From Hyphomicrobiales bacterium (GTDB lineage Bacteria; Pseudomonadota; Alphaproteobacteria; Rhodospirillales; JACKKN01): a stretch of 64,000 nucleotides of DNA. Position numbers and translations under genes: made by a program. How positions within the stretch are numbered: position 1 is the first letter of the stretch; every line of letters starts with the position of its first letter. Positions 43,998 through 51,373 of the stretch are shown here, piece after piece. The notes beneath the pieces were generated by a model, which did not search any database, was not told the DNA's origin, and was given only the letters and a program-made list of their open reading frames with translations. Location of the stretch: contig JACKKN010000010.1 in assembly GCA_024236415.1 (NCBI GenBank), positions 1 through 64,000 on the forward strand, in the 5' to 3' direction.

Positions 43998-45146
43998 CTA
44001 GTCCGTGCCGGTCTGGGGTTGCGCGCCATAGGGCGCCGGATAGCCGGGGGCGCCCCAGGCACCCTGCCCCGGGTAGGGACCGCCGCCGTAACCGGGACCA
44101 TAGCCGTATCCGGGGCCGTACCCCCGGCCATAGCCCGGGCCGTAGCCGCGCCCGTATCCCGGGCCGTAGCCGGGACCGTATCCCCGGCCATACCCTTGGC
44201 CATATCCCCGGCCGCCCATGGAGCCGGAGCCGAAGCCGCGGCCGTACCCGGGGCCGAAGCCCTGCCCGTACCCGGGCCCGAATCCAGGACCGAAGCCGGG
44301 GCCGAATCCGGGGCCCGCGCCATAGCCGGGGGCACCCGGCTGTCCGGGCTGCTGGCCCTGGGGCGCGGCGGCGGCGGGCGGCGCGGCGGACGGGTCCTGG
44401 GGCTGCTGCGGCGCCGGTGCCTGGCCCGCGGCCGCGCCAGGCGCCGCCGCCGGCGGCTGGCCGGGCGTCTGCGCGCCGGGACCGAAGGCGGCCATGGGCC
44501 CCTGCGGCGGCCAACCTTGCCCGCCACCGGGCATGCCCCAGCCGCCGCGGCCGGGACCAGGGCCGAAACCGGGCCCATAGCCGGAGCCGAACGCCGGCCC
44601 CGCGCCCTGACCATAGGCGGGCGGCTGCGCCGGGGCCTGGGCCGAAGTCTGGGCCGGGGTCTGGGCCGGAGCCTGGGGTTGCGCCGGAGGCCGCGGCGCC
44701 GTCGCGGCCCGGCCGGCGGCGCCGTCGGCCGCCTTGGCGTCGTCACCGTCGGCCCCGGGGCCCTGCCCGTCGGGCCACTTCTCGCCCGGCAGCGGCGGGT
44801 ACTCGGCCGACTGCGGCGGCTGTCCCATGCCGGGCATCATGCCCATCCCCGGCATCGGGCCGCGCGGCCCGGCGAAGGGCATGGGCATGGGGCCGCCCTG
44901 GCCGCCGCCGGGCGCCTGGCGCCAGCCCTGGGCCGGGGCGCCGATGCGCCCGTTGCCGTCCTGCTCGGACAGGGGCGGATAGGCCGCCGCCGGATCGGAT
45001 GCCATGGGCATGGACCGGTACGGCCCCTGGGGCGCCGGCACGAAGGCCGCGCCGGCGTTCTCGGCGGCGGCCGCGGTGCCGAGGGCACCTGCCGACCACA
45101 TCATCAACGCAGCAATGGCGACCGAGGTCCCGTGGTGGATGCGCAT
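43998..45146 (-). CDS. Exported Pro/Ala- and Gly/Tyr-rich repeat protein
   Basis: A 382-residue secreted low-complexity protein. Its signal peptide (MRIHHGTSVAIAALMMWSAG) ends near AAA-EN (residue 29). It has a Pro/Met/Gly-rich region, a Pro/Ala linker (about 150-180), and a C-terminal 120-residue tail of GYGPG / GYGRG / GFGPG repeats. Start at 45146 is supported by GGAAGGAA. It lies 22 bases after the RND gene and 18 bases before the next repeat protein. With two neighbours it forms a set of three Gly/Tyr-rich exported proteins, probably structural. Confidence 0.72.
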   Translation of the reverse strand: MRIHHGTSVAIAALMMWSAGALGTAAAAENAGAAFVPAPQGPYRSMPMASDPAAAYPPLSEQDGNGRIGAPAQGWRQAPGGGQGGPMPMPFAGPRGPMPGMGMMPGMGQPPQSAEYPPLPGEKWPDGQGPGADGDDAKAADGAAGRAATAPRPPAQPQAPAQTPAQTSAQAPAQPPAYGQGAGPAFGSGYGPGFGPGPGRGGWGMPGGGQGWPPQGPMAAFGPGAQTPGQPPAAAPGAAAGQAPAPQQPQDPSAAPPAAAAPQGQQPGQPGAPGYGAGPGFGPGFGPGFGPGYGQGFGPGYGRGFGSGSMGGRGYGQGYGRGYGPGYGPGYGRGYGPGYGRGYGPGYGYGPGYGGGPYPGQGAWGAPGYPAPYGAQPQTGTD

Positions 45147-45168
45147 GGTCCGTTCCTTCCGTTCCCGT

Positions 45169-48100
45169 TCAGTCCTTGCGGCCGCCGCCGGGGCGCGGGC
45201 GCAACTGGATGCCGCGGCGCGGCGGCCGTTTGGCGCCCCGGGCGCCCGACGGCTTGGCGGCCGCCGCCTTGCGCGCCGACCCCTTGGCCGTGGAGGTCCC
45301 CTTGGCCGGGGCCTTCTTGGTGGCTGTCTTCTTGGCGGCAGGCGCCTTCGTCGGCGCCGCCTCGGCCGCGGGCTTGGCCGCCGGCGCCGCCTTCGCGCCC
45401 TTTCGGACAGCCGCCGCCTTGGCCGGCGCCTTGCGGGCCGGTGATTTCTTGGCCGGTGATTTCTTGGCCGGTGTTTTCGCGACTGTTGTTTTCGCGACTG
45501 TTGTTTTCGCGACCGGGGCCTTCTTGGCCGCCGGTTTGCGGGCCGGGGCCTCCGCCGCCGGGGCCTCGCGGTCGGGTGCCGGTTCAGGCTCGGCCTTGGG
45601 CGGCTCGGCCTTGGGCGGCTCTGTCTTGGCTGGTTCCGGCTTGGCTGGTTCCGATTGGGGCGCGGGCGCCACCTTGGCCTCCGCCGGGGTCGCCGCGGCG
45701 GGAGCCGCCGGCGCCGGGTCGGCCTTGGCCGCCGGTGCCGGCTTGGCGGCCGGCTTGGCGGCAGGTTTCGGGGCCGGCTTCGGCTTGCGCTTGAAGGTCT
45801 CGCGGACGAACAGGGCGATGAAGTACGGCACGGCGCGCAGGGCGTAGAACACCATGGCCAGCTTCTCCAGGTGCAGCAGGCGGCCGAGCCAGCCGAAGAA
45901 GCTCTTGATGCCCACCCAGGCGAAGTACAGCACGGCGCGCAGGCCGTAGAAGACCATGGCCAGCTTGGCCAGCAGGCCGCCGCCCTCGTCCTTGCTGTCG
46001 TCACGGGTCCCGGCCGCGCCTTGATCGCGCTTGCCGGTCACGTGGGTGTCGGCGGCGTGGGCCTGGGCGGCGGCGTCCTTGGGCGCATGCTCCATGAAGC
46101 AGTAGGCGGCCTTGACGCAGCCCAGCGGGATCACCGCCAGGGTCAGCAGGGTCGAGACCATGACCCCGAACATGAGCGAGATGGCCATGCCCTGGAAGAT
46201 GGGGTCGGTCAGGATCACGCTGGAGCCCATGACCAGGGCGAAGGCCGTGATCAGGATGGGCCGGGTCCGGGTGCGGCAGGACTGGATCACCGCCTCGCCC
46301 ACGGACATGCCGTGCTCGACCGCGCGGGCCGAGAAATCCACCAGCAGGATCGAGTTGCGCACGATGATGCCGGCCAGGGCGATGAACCCGATCATGGACG
46401 TGGCCGTGAACTCGGCCCCCATCAGCCAGTGCCCGGGGATGATGCCGATCAGGGTCATGGGGATGGGCGCCATGATGATGGCCGGCAGGCGGAAGTTGCC
46501 GAATTCCCAGACCACCAGCATGTAGATCAGCACCAGGGCGGCGGCGAAGGCGATGCCCATGTCGCGGAAGGTCTCGTAGGTAACCGTCCACTCGCCGGTC
46601 CACTCGAAGGCGGACTGGAAGCTGTCCTCGGGCGGGCCGATGTAGAAGCCCTCGACCTTGACCCCGTCGGGCGCCACGTAGTCCTTCAGCAGGTCCTCGA
46701 TGGCGAACATGCCGTAGATGGGCGCCGCCAGGCGGCCGCTGACCTCGCCGGTCACGTATTCCACCGCGCGCAGGTCCTTGTGGAAGATCCACGGGTCCTC
46801 GTAGTGGCGCTCGAACCGGCCCAGTTCGGACAGGGGTATCAACTGCCCCTCGGCGGACTGCACCGGCAGCTCGCCCAGGCTGTTGAGCTGGCTGCGCAGG
46901 GCCAGCGGCATCTGCAGCACCAGGTAGCGCGGCTCCAGCACCCGGCCGGTCTTGACGTCCCCCAGCTTGAAGCCGCCCATGACCATCTCGAGCTGGCTGT
47001 TGATGTCCTCCACCGAGACGCCGCGGCGCACGGCCTTCTCGCGGTCGACCACGAAGCGCCAGACCTCGTAGGGCTCCTGCAGGTAGTTGTCCACGTCGAC
47101 CACGCCCTCGGCGCGCTCGAAGATCTGGGTCAGGTCGTAGGCCACCTGGCGGCGGGTGCGGGCGTCGGGGCCATAGACCTCGGCCACCACCGTCTGCAGC
47201 ACCGGCGGCCCGGGCGGCATCTCGACCACCTGGATGCGGCCACCGAGCTGCTGCGCCAGGGGCGTCAGCATGGCGCGCGCCCGCTCGGCCAGCTCGTGGC
47301 TGGACGCCTCGCGCTCGCCCTTGGGCAGGAGCTGGACCTGGATGTCCCCCAGCCAGGAGTCCTGGCGCAGGTAATAGTGCCGCACCAGGCCGTTGAAGTT
47401 GAAGGGAGAGGCCGTGCCCGAATAGGTCTGGATGGCCGTCACCTCTTCGATCTTCAACAGCTCGGCCGCCAGCTGCTGGGTCACGTTGGCGGTCACCGGC
47501 AGGGCCGTGCCCTCGGGCATGTTGACCACCACGTTGAACTCGGGCTTGTTGTCCAGCGGCAGCATCTTGACCGTGACGTCCGTGGTGTAGAACAGCACGA
47601 AGCAGGCCAGCATGATCATGTACAGGGTGATGCGGAACAGGCGGGCCTTGGCCGGGCTCTCGATCATCGGGCCCAGCAGGCGGCGGTAGAAGCGCTCCAG
47701 CCGCATGCTCTGCTTGTGCTCGCGGTCCTCGGCCTTCTTCAGCTTCTCCAGGCTGGGCCGGATGCGCATGGCCAGCCAGGGGGTGAAGATGAAGGCGGCG
47801 AACAGCGAGAACAGCATGGCCACCGAGCCCAGCACCGGGATCGGCTCCATGTAGGGGCCCATCATGCCGCTGACGAAGCCCATGGGCAGCAGGGCCGCGA
47901 TCACCGTGAAGGTGGCCAGGATAGTGGGGTTGCCCACCTCGCGCACGGCGTCGATGGAGGTGGCGTCGTCGACCCCGCCCTTCATCAGCCAGCGGCGGTA
48001 GATGTTCTCGACCACCACGATGGCGTCGTCCACCAGGATGCCGATGGAGAAGATCAGCGCGAACAGGCTGACCCGGTCGATGGTGTAGCCCAGCAGCCAG

Positions 48101-49440
48101 GCCGAGAACACGGTCACCAGGATCACCACCGGGATCACGATCAACACCACCAGCGCCGCCTGCAGGCCGAGGAAGAACCAGACCAGCAGGGTCACCGCGC
48201 CGGTGGCCACGAACAGCTTGAAGATCAGCTCGTTGACCTTGTCGTTGGCCGTCTCGCCGTAGTTGCGGGTGACCGACACCTGGATGTTGTCGGGGATGAT
48301 GCGGCCCTTCAGGTGCTCGACCTGGCGCAGCACGTCGTCGGCCACGGTCACGCCGTTGGTGCCCGGTTTCTTGGCCACGGCGATGGTCACCGCCGAGGCC
48401 CCGTGCGGCGCCTGGGCGTCGCCCTGATAGGCCGGGCCGGTGAAGTAGAAGACGTAGTTCTGGTACTCGCCCGGGCCCTCGCTGACCTGGGCCACGTCGC
48501 GCAGGTAGACGGGGCGGCCGTTGTGCACGCCCACCACCAGCCGTTCCACGTCCGACGCCTGGTGCAGGAACGAGCCGGTGTAGAGCTTGAACGAGTTGTC
48601 CGACGATTCGCCGTAGCCCGCCTGGCGCTCGGAATTGGCGTGGCGGATGGTCTGCGCCAGTTGGCCGATGGAGATGCCGTAGGAGCTGAGCTGCTGCGGC
48701 GAGGGCTCGATGCGCATCTCCTCCAGGCGGCCGCCGACGATGAAGCTCTGCGAGGTGTCCTGCACCTCCTTCAGGCGCTGCAGCACGTCCAGGGCAACGA
48801 TGCGCAGGGTGGCGTCGTCCAGGTCGTGGGACCACAGGGTCAGGGTCACCACCGGCACATCGTCCACGCCCTTGGGCTTGACCAGGGGCTCGGACACGCC
48901 GGGCGGGATCTTGTCCATGTTGGACATCAGCTTGTCGTACAGCTTGACCAGCGAGGGCTCCATTTCCTCGCCAACCTCGAACTGCACCGTGACCATGCCG
49001 CGGCCGCGCTGCGCCGCCGAATAGACGTGCTTGACGCCGGGGATCTCGCTCATCATCCGCTCCAGCGGATCGATGGCCAGGCTGGCCACCTGCTCGGGCG
49101 CGGCGCCGGGGTACTGGAAGAACACGTCGACCATGGGCACCGAGATCTGCGGGTCCTCCTGGCGCGGCGTGAACACCAGCCCCAGGATGCCGATGGCCAG
49201 GCTGCACAGCAGCAGCAGGAACGACAGCGGCGAATGGATGAAGGCCCGCGCCATGCGCCCGGCCAGGCCCAGGGACGCGGTGTCCAGCAGCGGGCCCTTG
49301 GGCTCCAGCTCCTTGGCGTCCAGGGTCTCGGATTCCATGGCTTCCAGGGCCTGGTGGTCCAGTTCCTGGTCGTCCAGCGTCCGGTCGTCCTGGGCCTGGC
49401 CCTCCGCGGCCACGCTATCCGGCTTGTGGTTGTCGGCCAT
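45169..49440 (-). CDS. RND-family efflux pump with histone-H1-like C-terminal tail
   Basis: A 1423-residue inner-membrane RND pump of the AcrB-like superfamily. The core (residues about 45-1130) has 12 transmembrane segments and the proton-relay pair in SIGILVDDAIVVVENIYRR, plus MDKIPPGVSEPLVKPKG-type porter motifs. Beyond the core is a 15-residue segment KLAMVFYGLRAVLYF duplicated as KLAMVFYALRAVPYF, then about 210 residues rich in Lys, Ala and Pro (AKKAP, AKTTV, AKKSP repeats) resembling histone H1 tails. This tail is far outside the usual RND length (about 1050). Start at MADNHKPD; a GTG 36 bases upstream is possible. The adaptor gene is 57 bases upstream. Confidence 0.85.
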   Translation of the reverse strand: MADNHKPDSVAAEGQAQDDRTLDDQELDHQALEAMESETLDAKELEPKGPLLDTASLGLAGRMARAFIHSPLSFLLLLCSLAIGILGLVFTPRQEDPQISVPMVDVFFQYPGAAPEQVASLAIDPLERMMSEIPGVKHVYSAAQRGRGMVTVQFEVGEEMEPSLVKLYDKLMSNMDKIPPGVSEPLVKPKGVDDVPVVTLTLWSHDLDDATLRIVALDVLQRLKEVQDTSQSFIVGGRLEEMRIEPSPQQLSSYGISIGQLAQTIRHANSERQAGYGESSDNSFKLYTGSFLHQASDVERLVVGVHNGRPVYLRDVAQVSEGPGEYQNYVFYFTGPAYQGDAQAPHGASAVTIAVAKKPGTNGVTVADDVLRQVEHLKGRIIPDNIQVSVTRNYGETANDKVNELIFKLFVATGAVTLLVWFFLGLQAALVVLIVIPVVILVTVFSAWLLGYTIDRVSLFALIFSIGILVDDAIVVVENIYRRWLMKGGVDDATSIDAVREVGNPTILATFTVIAALLPMGFVSGMMGPYMEPIPVLGSVAMLFSLFAAFIFTPWLAMRIRPSLEKLKKAEDREHKQSMRLERFYRRLLGPMIESPAKARLFRITLYMIMLACFVLFYTTDVTVKMLPLDNKPEFNVVVNMPEGTALPVTANVTQQLAAELLKIEEVTAIQTYSGTASPFNFNGLVRHYYLRQDSWLGDIQVQLLPKGEREASSHELAERARAMLTPLAQQLGGRIQVVEMPPGPPVLQTVVAEVYGPDARTRRQVAYDLTQIFERAEGVVDVDNYLQEPYEVWRFVVDREKAVRRGVSVEDINSQLEMVMGGFKLGDVKTGRVLEPRYLVLQMPLALRSQLNSLGELPVQSAEGQLIPLSELGRFERHYEDPWIFHKDLRAVEYVTGEVSGRLAAPIYGMFAIEDLLKDYVAPDGVKVEGFYIGPPEDSFQSAFEWTGEWTVTYETFRDMGIAFAAALVLIYMLVVWEFGNFRLPAIIMAPIPMTLIGIIPGHWLMGAEFTATSMIGFIALAGIIVRNSILLVDFSARAVEHGMSVGEAVIQSCRTRTRPILITAFALVMGSSVILTDPIFQGMAISLMFGVMVSTLLTLAVIPLGCVKAAYCFMEHAPKDAAAQAHAADTHVTGKRDQGAAGTRDDSKDEGGGLLAKLAMVFYGLRAVLYFAWVGIKSFFGWLGRLLHLEKLAMVFYALRAVPYFIALFVRETFKRKPKPAPKPAAKPAAKPAPAAKADPAPAAPAAATPAEAKVAPAPQSEPAKPEPAKTEPPKAEPPKAEPEPAPDREAPAAEAPARKPAAKKAPVAKTTVAKTTVAKTPAKKSPAKKSPARKAPAKAAAVRKGAKAAPAAKPAAEAAPTKAPAAKKTATKKAPAKGTSTAKGSARKAAAAKPSGARGAKRPPRRGIQLRPRPGGGRKD
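45435..45520 (-). repeat. Tandem 15-bp coding repeats in the RND tail
   Basis: Consecutive 15-base units encode VAKTT-VAKTT-VAKTP and AKKSP-AKKSP. They make up the core of the basic tail. The pattern is like bacterial histone-H1-like proteins, where such units expand and contract. Confidence 0.7.
45820..45966 (-). repeat. Duplicated 45-bp segment in the RND gene
   Basis: Segments 45820-45864 and 45922-45966 are 45 bases long, in the same frame, and differ at three positions (about 93 percent identical). They encode the amphipathic or membrane-interface segments KLAMVFYALRAVPYF and KLAMVFYGLRAVLYF. The near identity points to a recent duplication just before the basic tail. Confidence 0.8.
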
Positions 49441-49497
49441 CGGCGACTGTTCCCCCCACGCTCCGGCCCCGTCCACGGCGGCCGGCGGTGTTGTTCT

Positions 49498-50640
49498 CTA
49501 GTTGACGGTCCGCCCCGACGCCAGACCCGGCGGCGGATTGATGATCACCAGTTCCCCGGGCTTGACGCCGGCCAGCACGCTGACCCGGCCCGGGCCGATG
49601 GTGGAGCCCAGCCGGACCACGCGCAGGGACGGCCGACCGTCGGGCTGCATGACGAACACGCTGGGCAGGCTGCCGCGCCAGACCAGGGCCGCCTCGGGCA
49701 CCACGGCGAGCTGGCGCCGCGGCGCGCTCATGTCGGGGATGCGCACCTCGGCATACATGCCCGGCGCCCCGGGCGTACCCTTGGGCAGGTCCATCTTGAC
49801 CGTCACCGTATGGCGCGAGGCGTCGGCCATGGGATAGATCTGCGCCACCCGCGCCTGCACCGGGGCGCCGCCCACGTCCAGGCGGGCGGGCAGGAACATG
49901 CCCTTCTTCAGGCCCGGCACCAGCCGCGCAGGAACCTCGACCTGGATGCGCAGGTACTGGGTGAAGGCGAACTTGATCATCGGCTGGCCGGGCTGCACCG
50001 TGTCGCCGGTCTCGACCACCTTGCTGACGATGATGCCGTCGAAGGGGGCCAGCTCGCGGGCGTCGCGCAGCTTGGCGTCCAGGGTCTCCAGCTGGGCCCG
50101 CGCCGCCAGCAGGCGCGAGCGGGCCTGGCTGACGCCGCTGCCCTGGGCGTACAGGTCGGCGTGGCGCTCGAACCCGGTGCTGCTGCGCCCCATCATGTTG
50201 CTGAAGCCGCGGGTGAAGAACTGGTCGAACAGGGACGGCATGCCCATGCCCGGAAGGGTCGACGGGCTGTTGGACCGCGGCGACCACAGTTCGCGGGAAT
50301 ACTGCACCTGGGCGTTCCGCAGGGCGGCCTCGGCGTTGTAGATGTCGGCCAGGGCGGCGCGGCGCTGGGCCTGCAGGTCGTCGTCGTTGATCTGGACCAG
50401 GACGGCGCCGCGCTCGAACCGGTCGCCCTCGCTGCCGGCGATGAACATCACCTGCCCGGGGATCTGGGCCGACAGCGTCACTTCCTTATAGGGAATGACG
50501 GTGCCACCGACGATCGCCGAATCGCCGATGCCCTCGGCGGTGACGGGAACCGTGCGGTATTCCTGTGCCGTCGCCGCGGCGGGCGCGGCGGCGGCCAGGA
50601 ACAGGGAACCGGCGACGAGGAGCCATGGCGCAAGGCGCAT
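49498..50640 (-). CDS. RND efflux periplasmic adaptor (membrane fusion protein)
   Basis: A 380-residue HlyD/AcrA-type adaptor. The signal peptide ends near ATAQ (residue 26). It has a beta-barrel and lipoyl portion, a helical hairpin (residues about 85-170) with LYAQGSGVSQARSRLLAARAQ, the lipoyl return FDGIIVSKVVETGDTVQPGQPM, and barrel segments RVAQIYPMADASRHTVTVKMDL. The ATG is two bases past the stop of the SCP2-like gene, so the genes are coupled. It connects the RND pump to an outer-membrane channel, which is not encoded here. Confidence 0.9.
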   Translation of the reverse strand: MRLAPWLLVAGSLFLAAAAPAAATAQEYRTVPVTAEGIGDSAIVGGTVIPYKEVTLSAQIPGQVMFIAGSEGDRFERGAVLVQINDDDLQAQRRAALADIYNAEAALRNAQVQYSRELWSPRSNSPSTLPGMGMPSLFDQFFTRGFSNMMGRSSTGFERHADLYAQGSGVSQARSRLLAARAQLETLDAKLRDARELAPFDGIIVSKVVETGDTVQPGQPMIKFAFTQYLRIQVEVPARLVPGLKKGMFLPARLDVGGAPVQARVAQIYPMADASRHTVTVKMDLPKGTPGAPGMYAEVRIPDMSAPRRQLAVVPEAALVWRGSLPSVFVMQPDGRPSLRVVRLGSTIGPGRVSVLAGVKPGELVIINPPPGLASGRTVN

Positions 50641-50642
50641 GG

Positions 50643-51038
50643 TCAAACCCGCCCCATGACGGTGAAGCTCTTGATGAACGGCCCGGCCATGCGCGGGTCC
50701 TTGATCATGCCGGCGTAGTCGCCGACCTCGAAGCGCAGCTTGCGCGAGGTATAGGCCATGCCCAGGCCCATCAGCCCCGGGGGCTTCTTCATCCAGGCTT
50801 CCCAGTTCTTCTGGGTCGCCCGCAGGTCCCAGCTCAGCTCCTGCCCGTTGTAGGCCTCGCCGGCGGTGGCGTGGCCGTTTTCGACGGTCAGCACGCCGCG
50901 CGGCGCGTCTTCGCCGTCGTACCCGAATGCGATGGTCGAGTTGAATCCTATTTTTTCAAGTTCTTCAACAAGTTCAGGCTCTTTGTTCCACTCCTCCTTA
51001 AAGCCTTGCATCCATTCTTCGGAAAACAGTTCGGGCAT
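50643..51038 (-). CDS. SCP2-like sterol/lipid-binding-domain protein
   Basis: A 131-residue protein without signal peptide. The pattern EEWMQGFKEEWNKEPELVEEL followed by strands IAFGYDGEDAPRGVLTVENG and TSRKLRFEVGDYAGMIKDPR resembles small SCP2-like lipid-binding proteins. Start MPELFSEEW has GGGGGAT upstream. It is the promoter-proximal gene of the leftward sigma-54-dependent cluster. The ligand is unknown; a hydrophobic sulfur compound or a lipid destined for the RND pump are both speculative. Confidence 0.68.
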   Translation of the reverse strand: MPELFSEEWMQGFKEEWNKEPELVEELEKIGFNSTIAFGYDGEDAPRGVLTVENGHATAGEAYNGQELSWDLRATQKNWEAWMKKPPGLMGLGMAYTSRKLRFEVGDYAGMIKDPRMAGPFIKSFTVMGRV

Positions 51039-51085
51039 GGCCGATCCCCCTGGGTTACGAAATAGAATCGCTTTGGTCGGTATAT

Positions 51086-51103
51086 TAGCAAAACATGTGC
51101 CAA
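51086..51103 (-). promoter_or_regulatory. Consensus sigma-54 promoter
   Basis: Read leftward: TTGGCAC-ATGTT-TTGCTA, a full match to the minus 24/minus 12 consensus with ten bases between GG and GC. It lies 48 bases upstream of the SCP2-like gene start. The divergent gene encodes a sigma-54 activator with PAS and Fis domains, the natural regulator of this promoter. Confidence 0.88.
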
Positions 51104-51225
51104 AACACAAACTGTTGATTTTAATGCTGTTTTTTATTTTACGTAATATTCACGTCATATATTTTCGCGAAACAAAATTACGTCAAATCGGCAAACCCTT
51201 GAATTACTGGGACATTTCCGGGGAA

Positions 51226-51280
51226 TTGCGGTGCAACGGCGTTGCGCAACACCCTGTTTCATGCAACACTTCGCCTGCAA
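51226..51280. promoter_or_regulatory. Candidate enhancer (UAS) of the sigma-54 activator
   Basis: Overlapping inverted repeats share a GCAA(C) unit: TTGC-GGT-GCAA (about 51226-51236), GCAAC-GGC-GTTGC (51233-51245), TTGCGCAA (51242-51249), and two further GCAAC copies to 51280. They lie about 125-175 bases upstream of the leftward sigma-54 promoter, the usual enhancer distance, inside the leader of the divergent activator gene. Confidence 0.6.
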
Positions 51281-51373
51281 CGGTGTCTCCCGCGGCCGGC
51301 TTCCGGCCCGCGGCGGGCGCCGCCAAGGGGCCGGCGGCAACAAAAAAAAGATGGTCGGCCGGGAGGACACGTT

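Larger units (their letters stand above)
51039..51373. other. Divergent regulatory region of the sigma-54 cluster
   Basis: This 335-base region between the leftward cluster and its divergent regulator is strongly AT-rich from 51061 to 51200 and has no gene. It holds a consensus sigma-54 promoter at 51086-51103 (leftward) and a cluster of TTGC/GCAA inverted repeats at 51226-51280. A TATATTAG half-site at 51081-51088 overlaps the promoter. Confidence 0.75.

Noticed and set aside
45655..50718. A rightward open frame of more than 1600 codons opposite the RND, adaptor and SCP2-like genes
   Set aside because: It lies antisense to well-recognised RND genes, is low-complexity Gly/Ala/Arg/His, and has no ribosome site or domain; an artefact of high GC at the third codon position.
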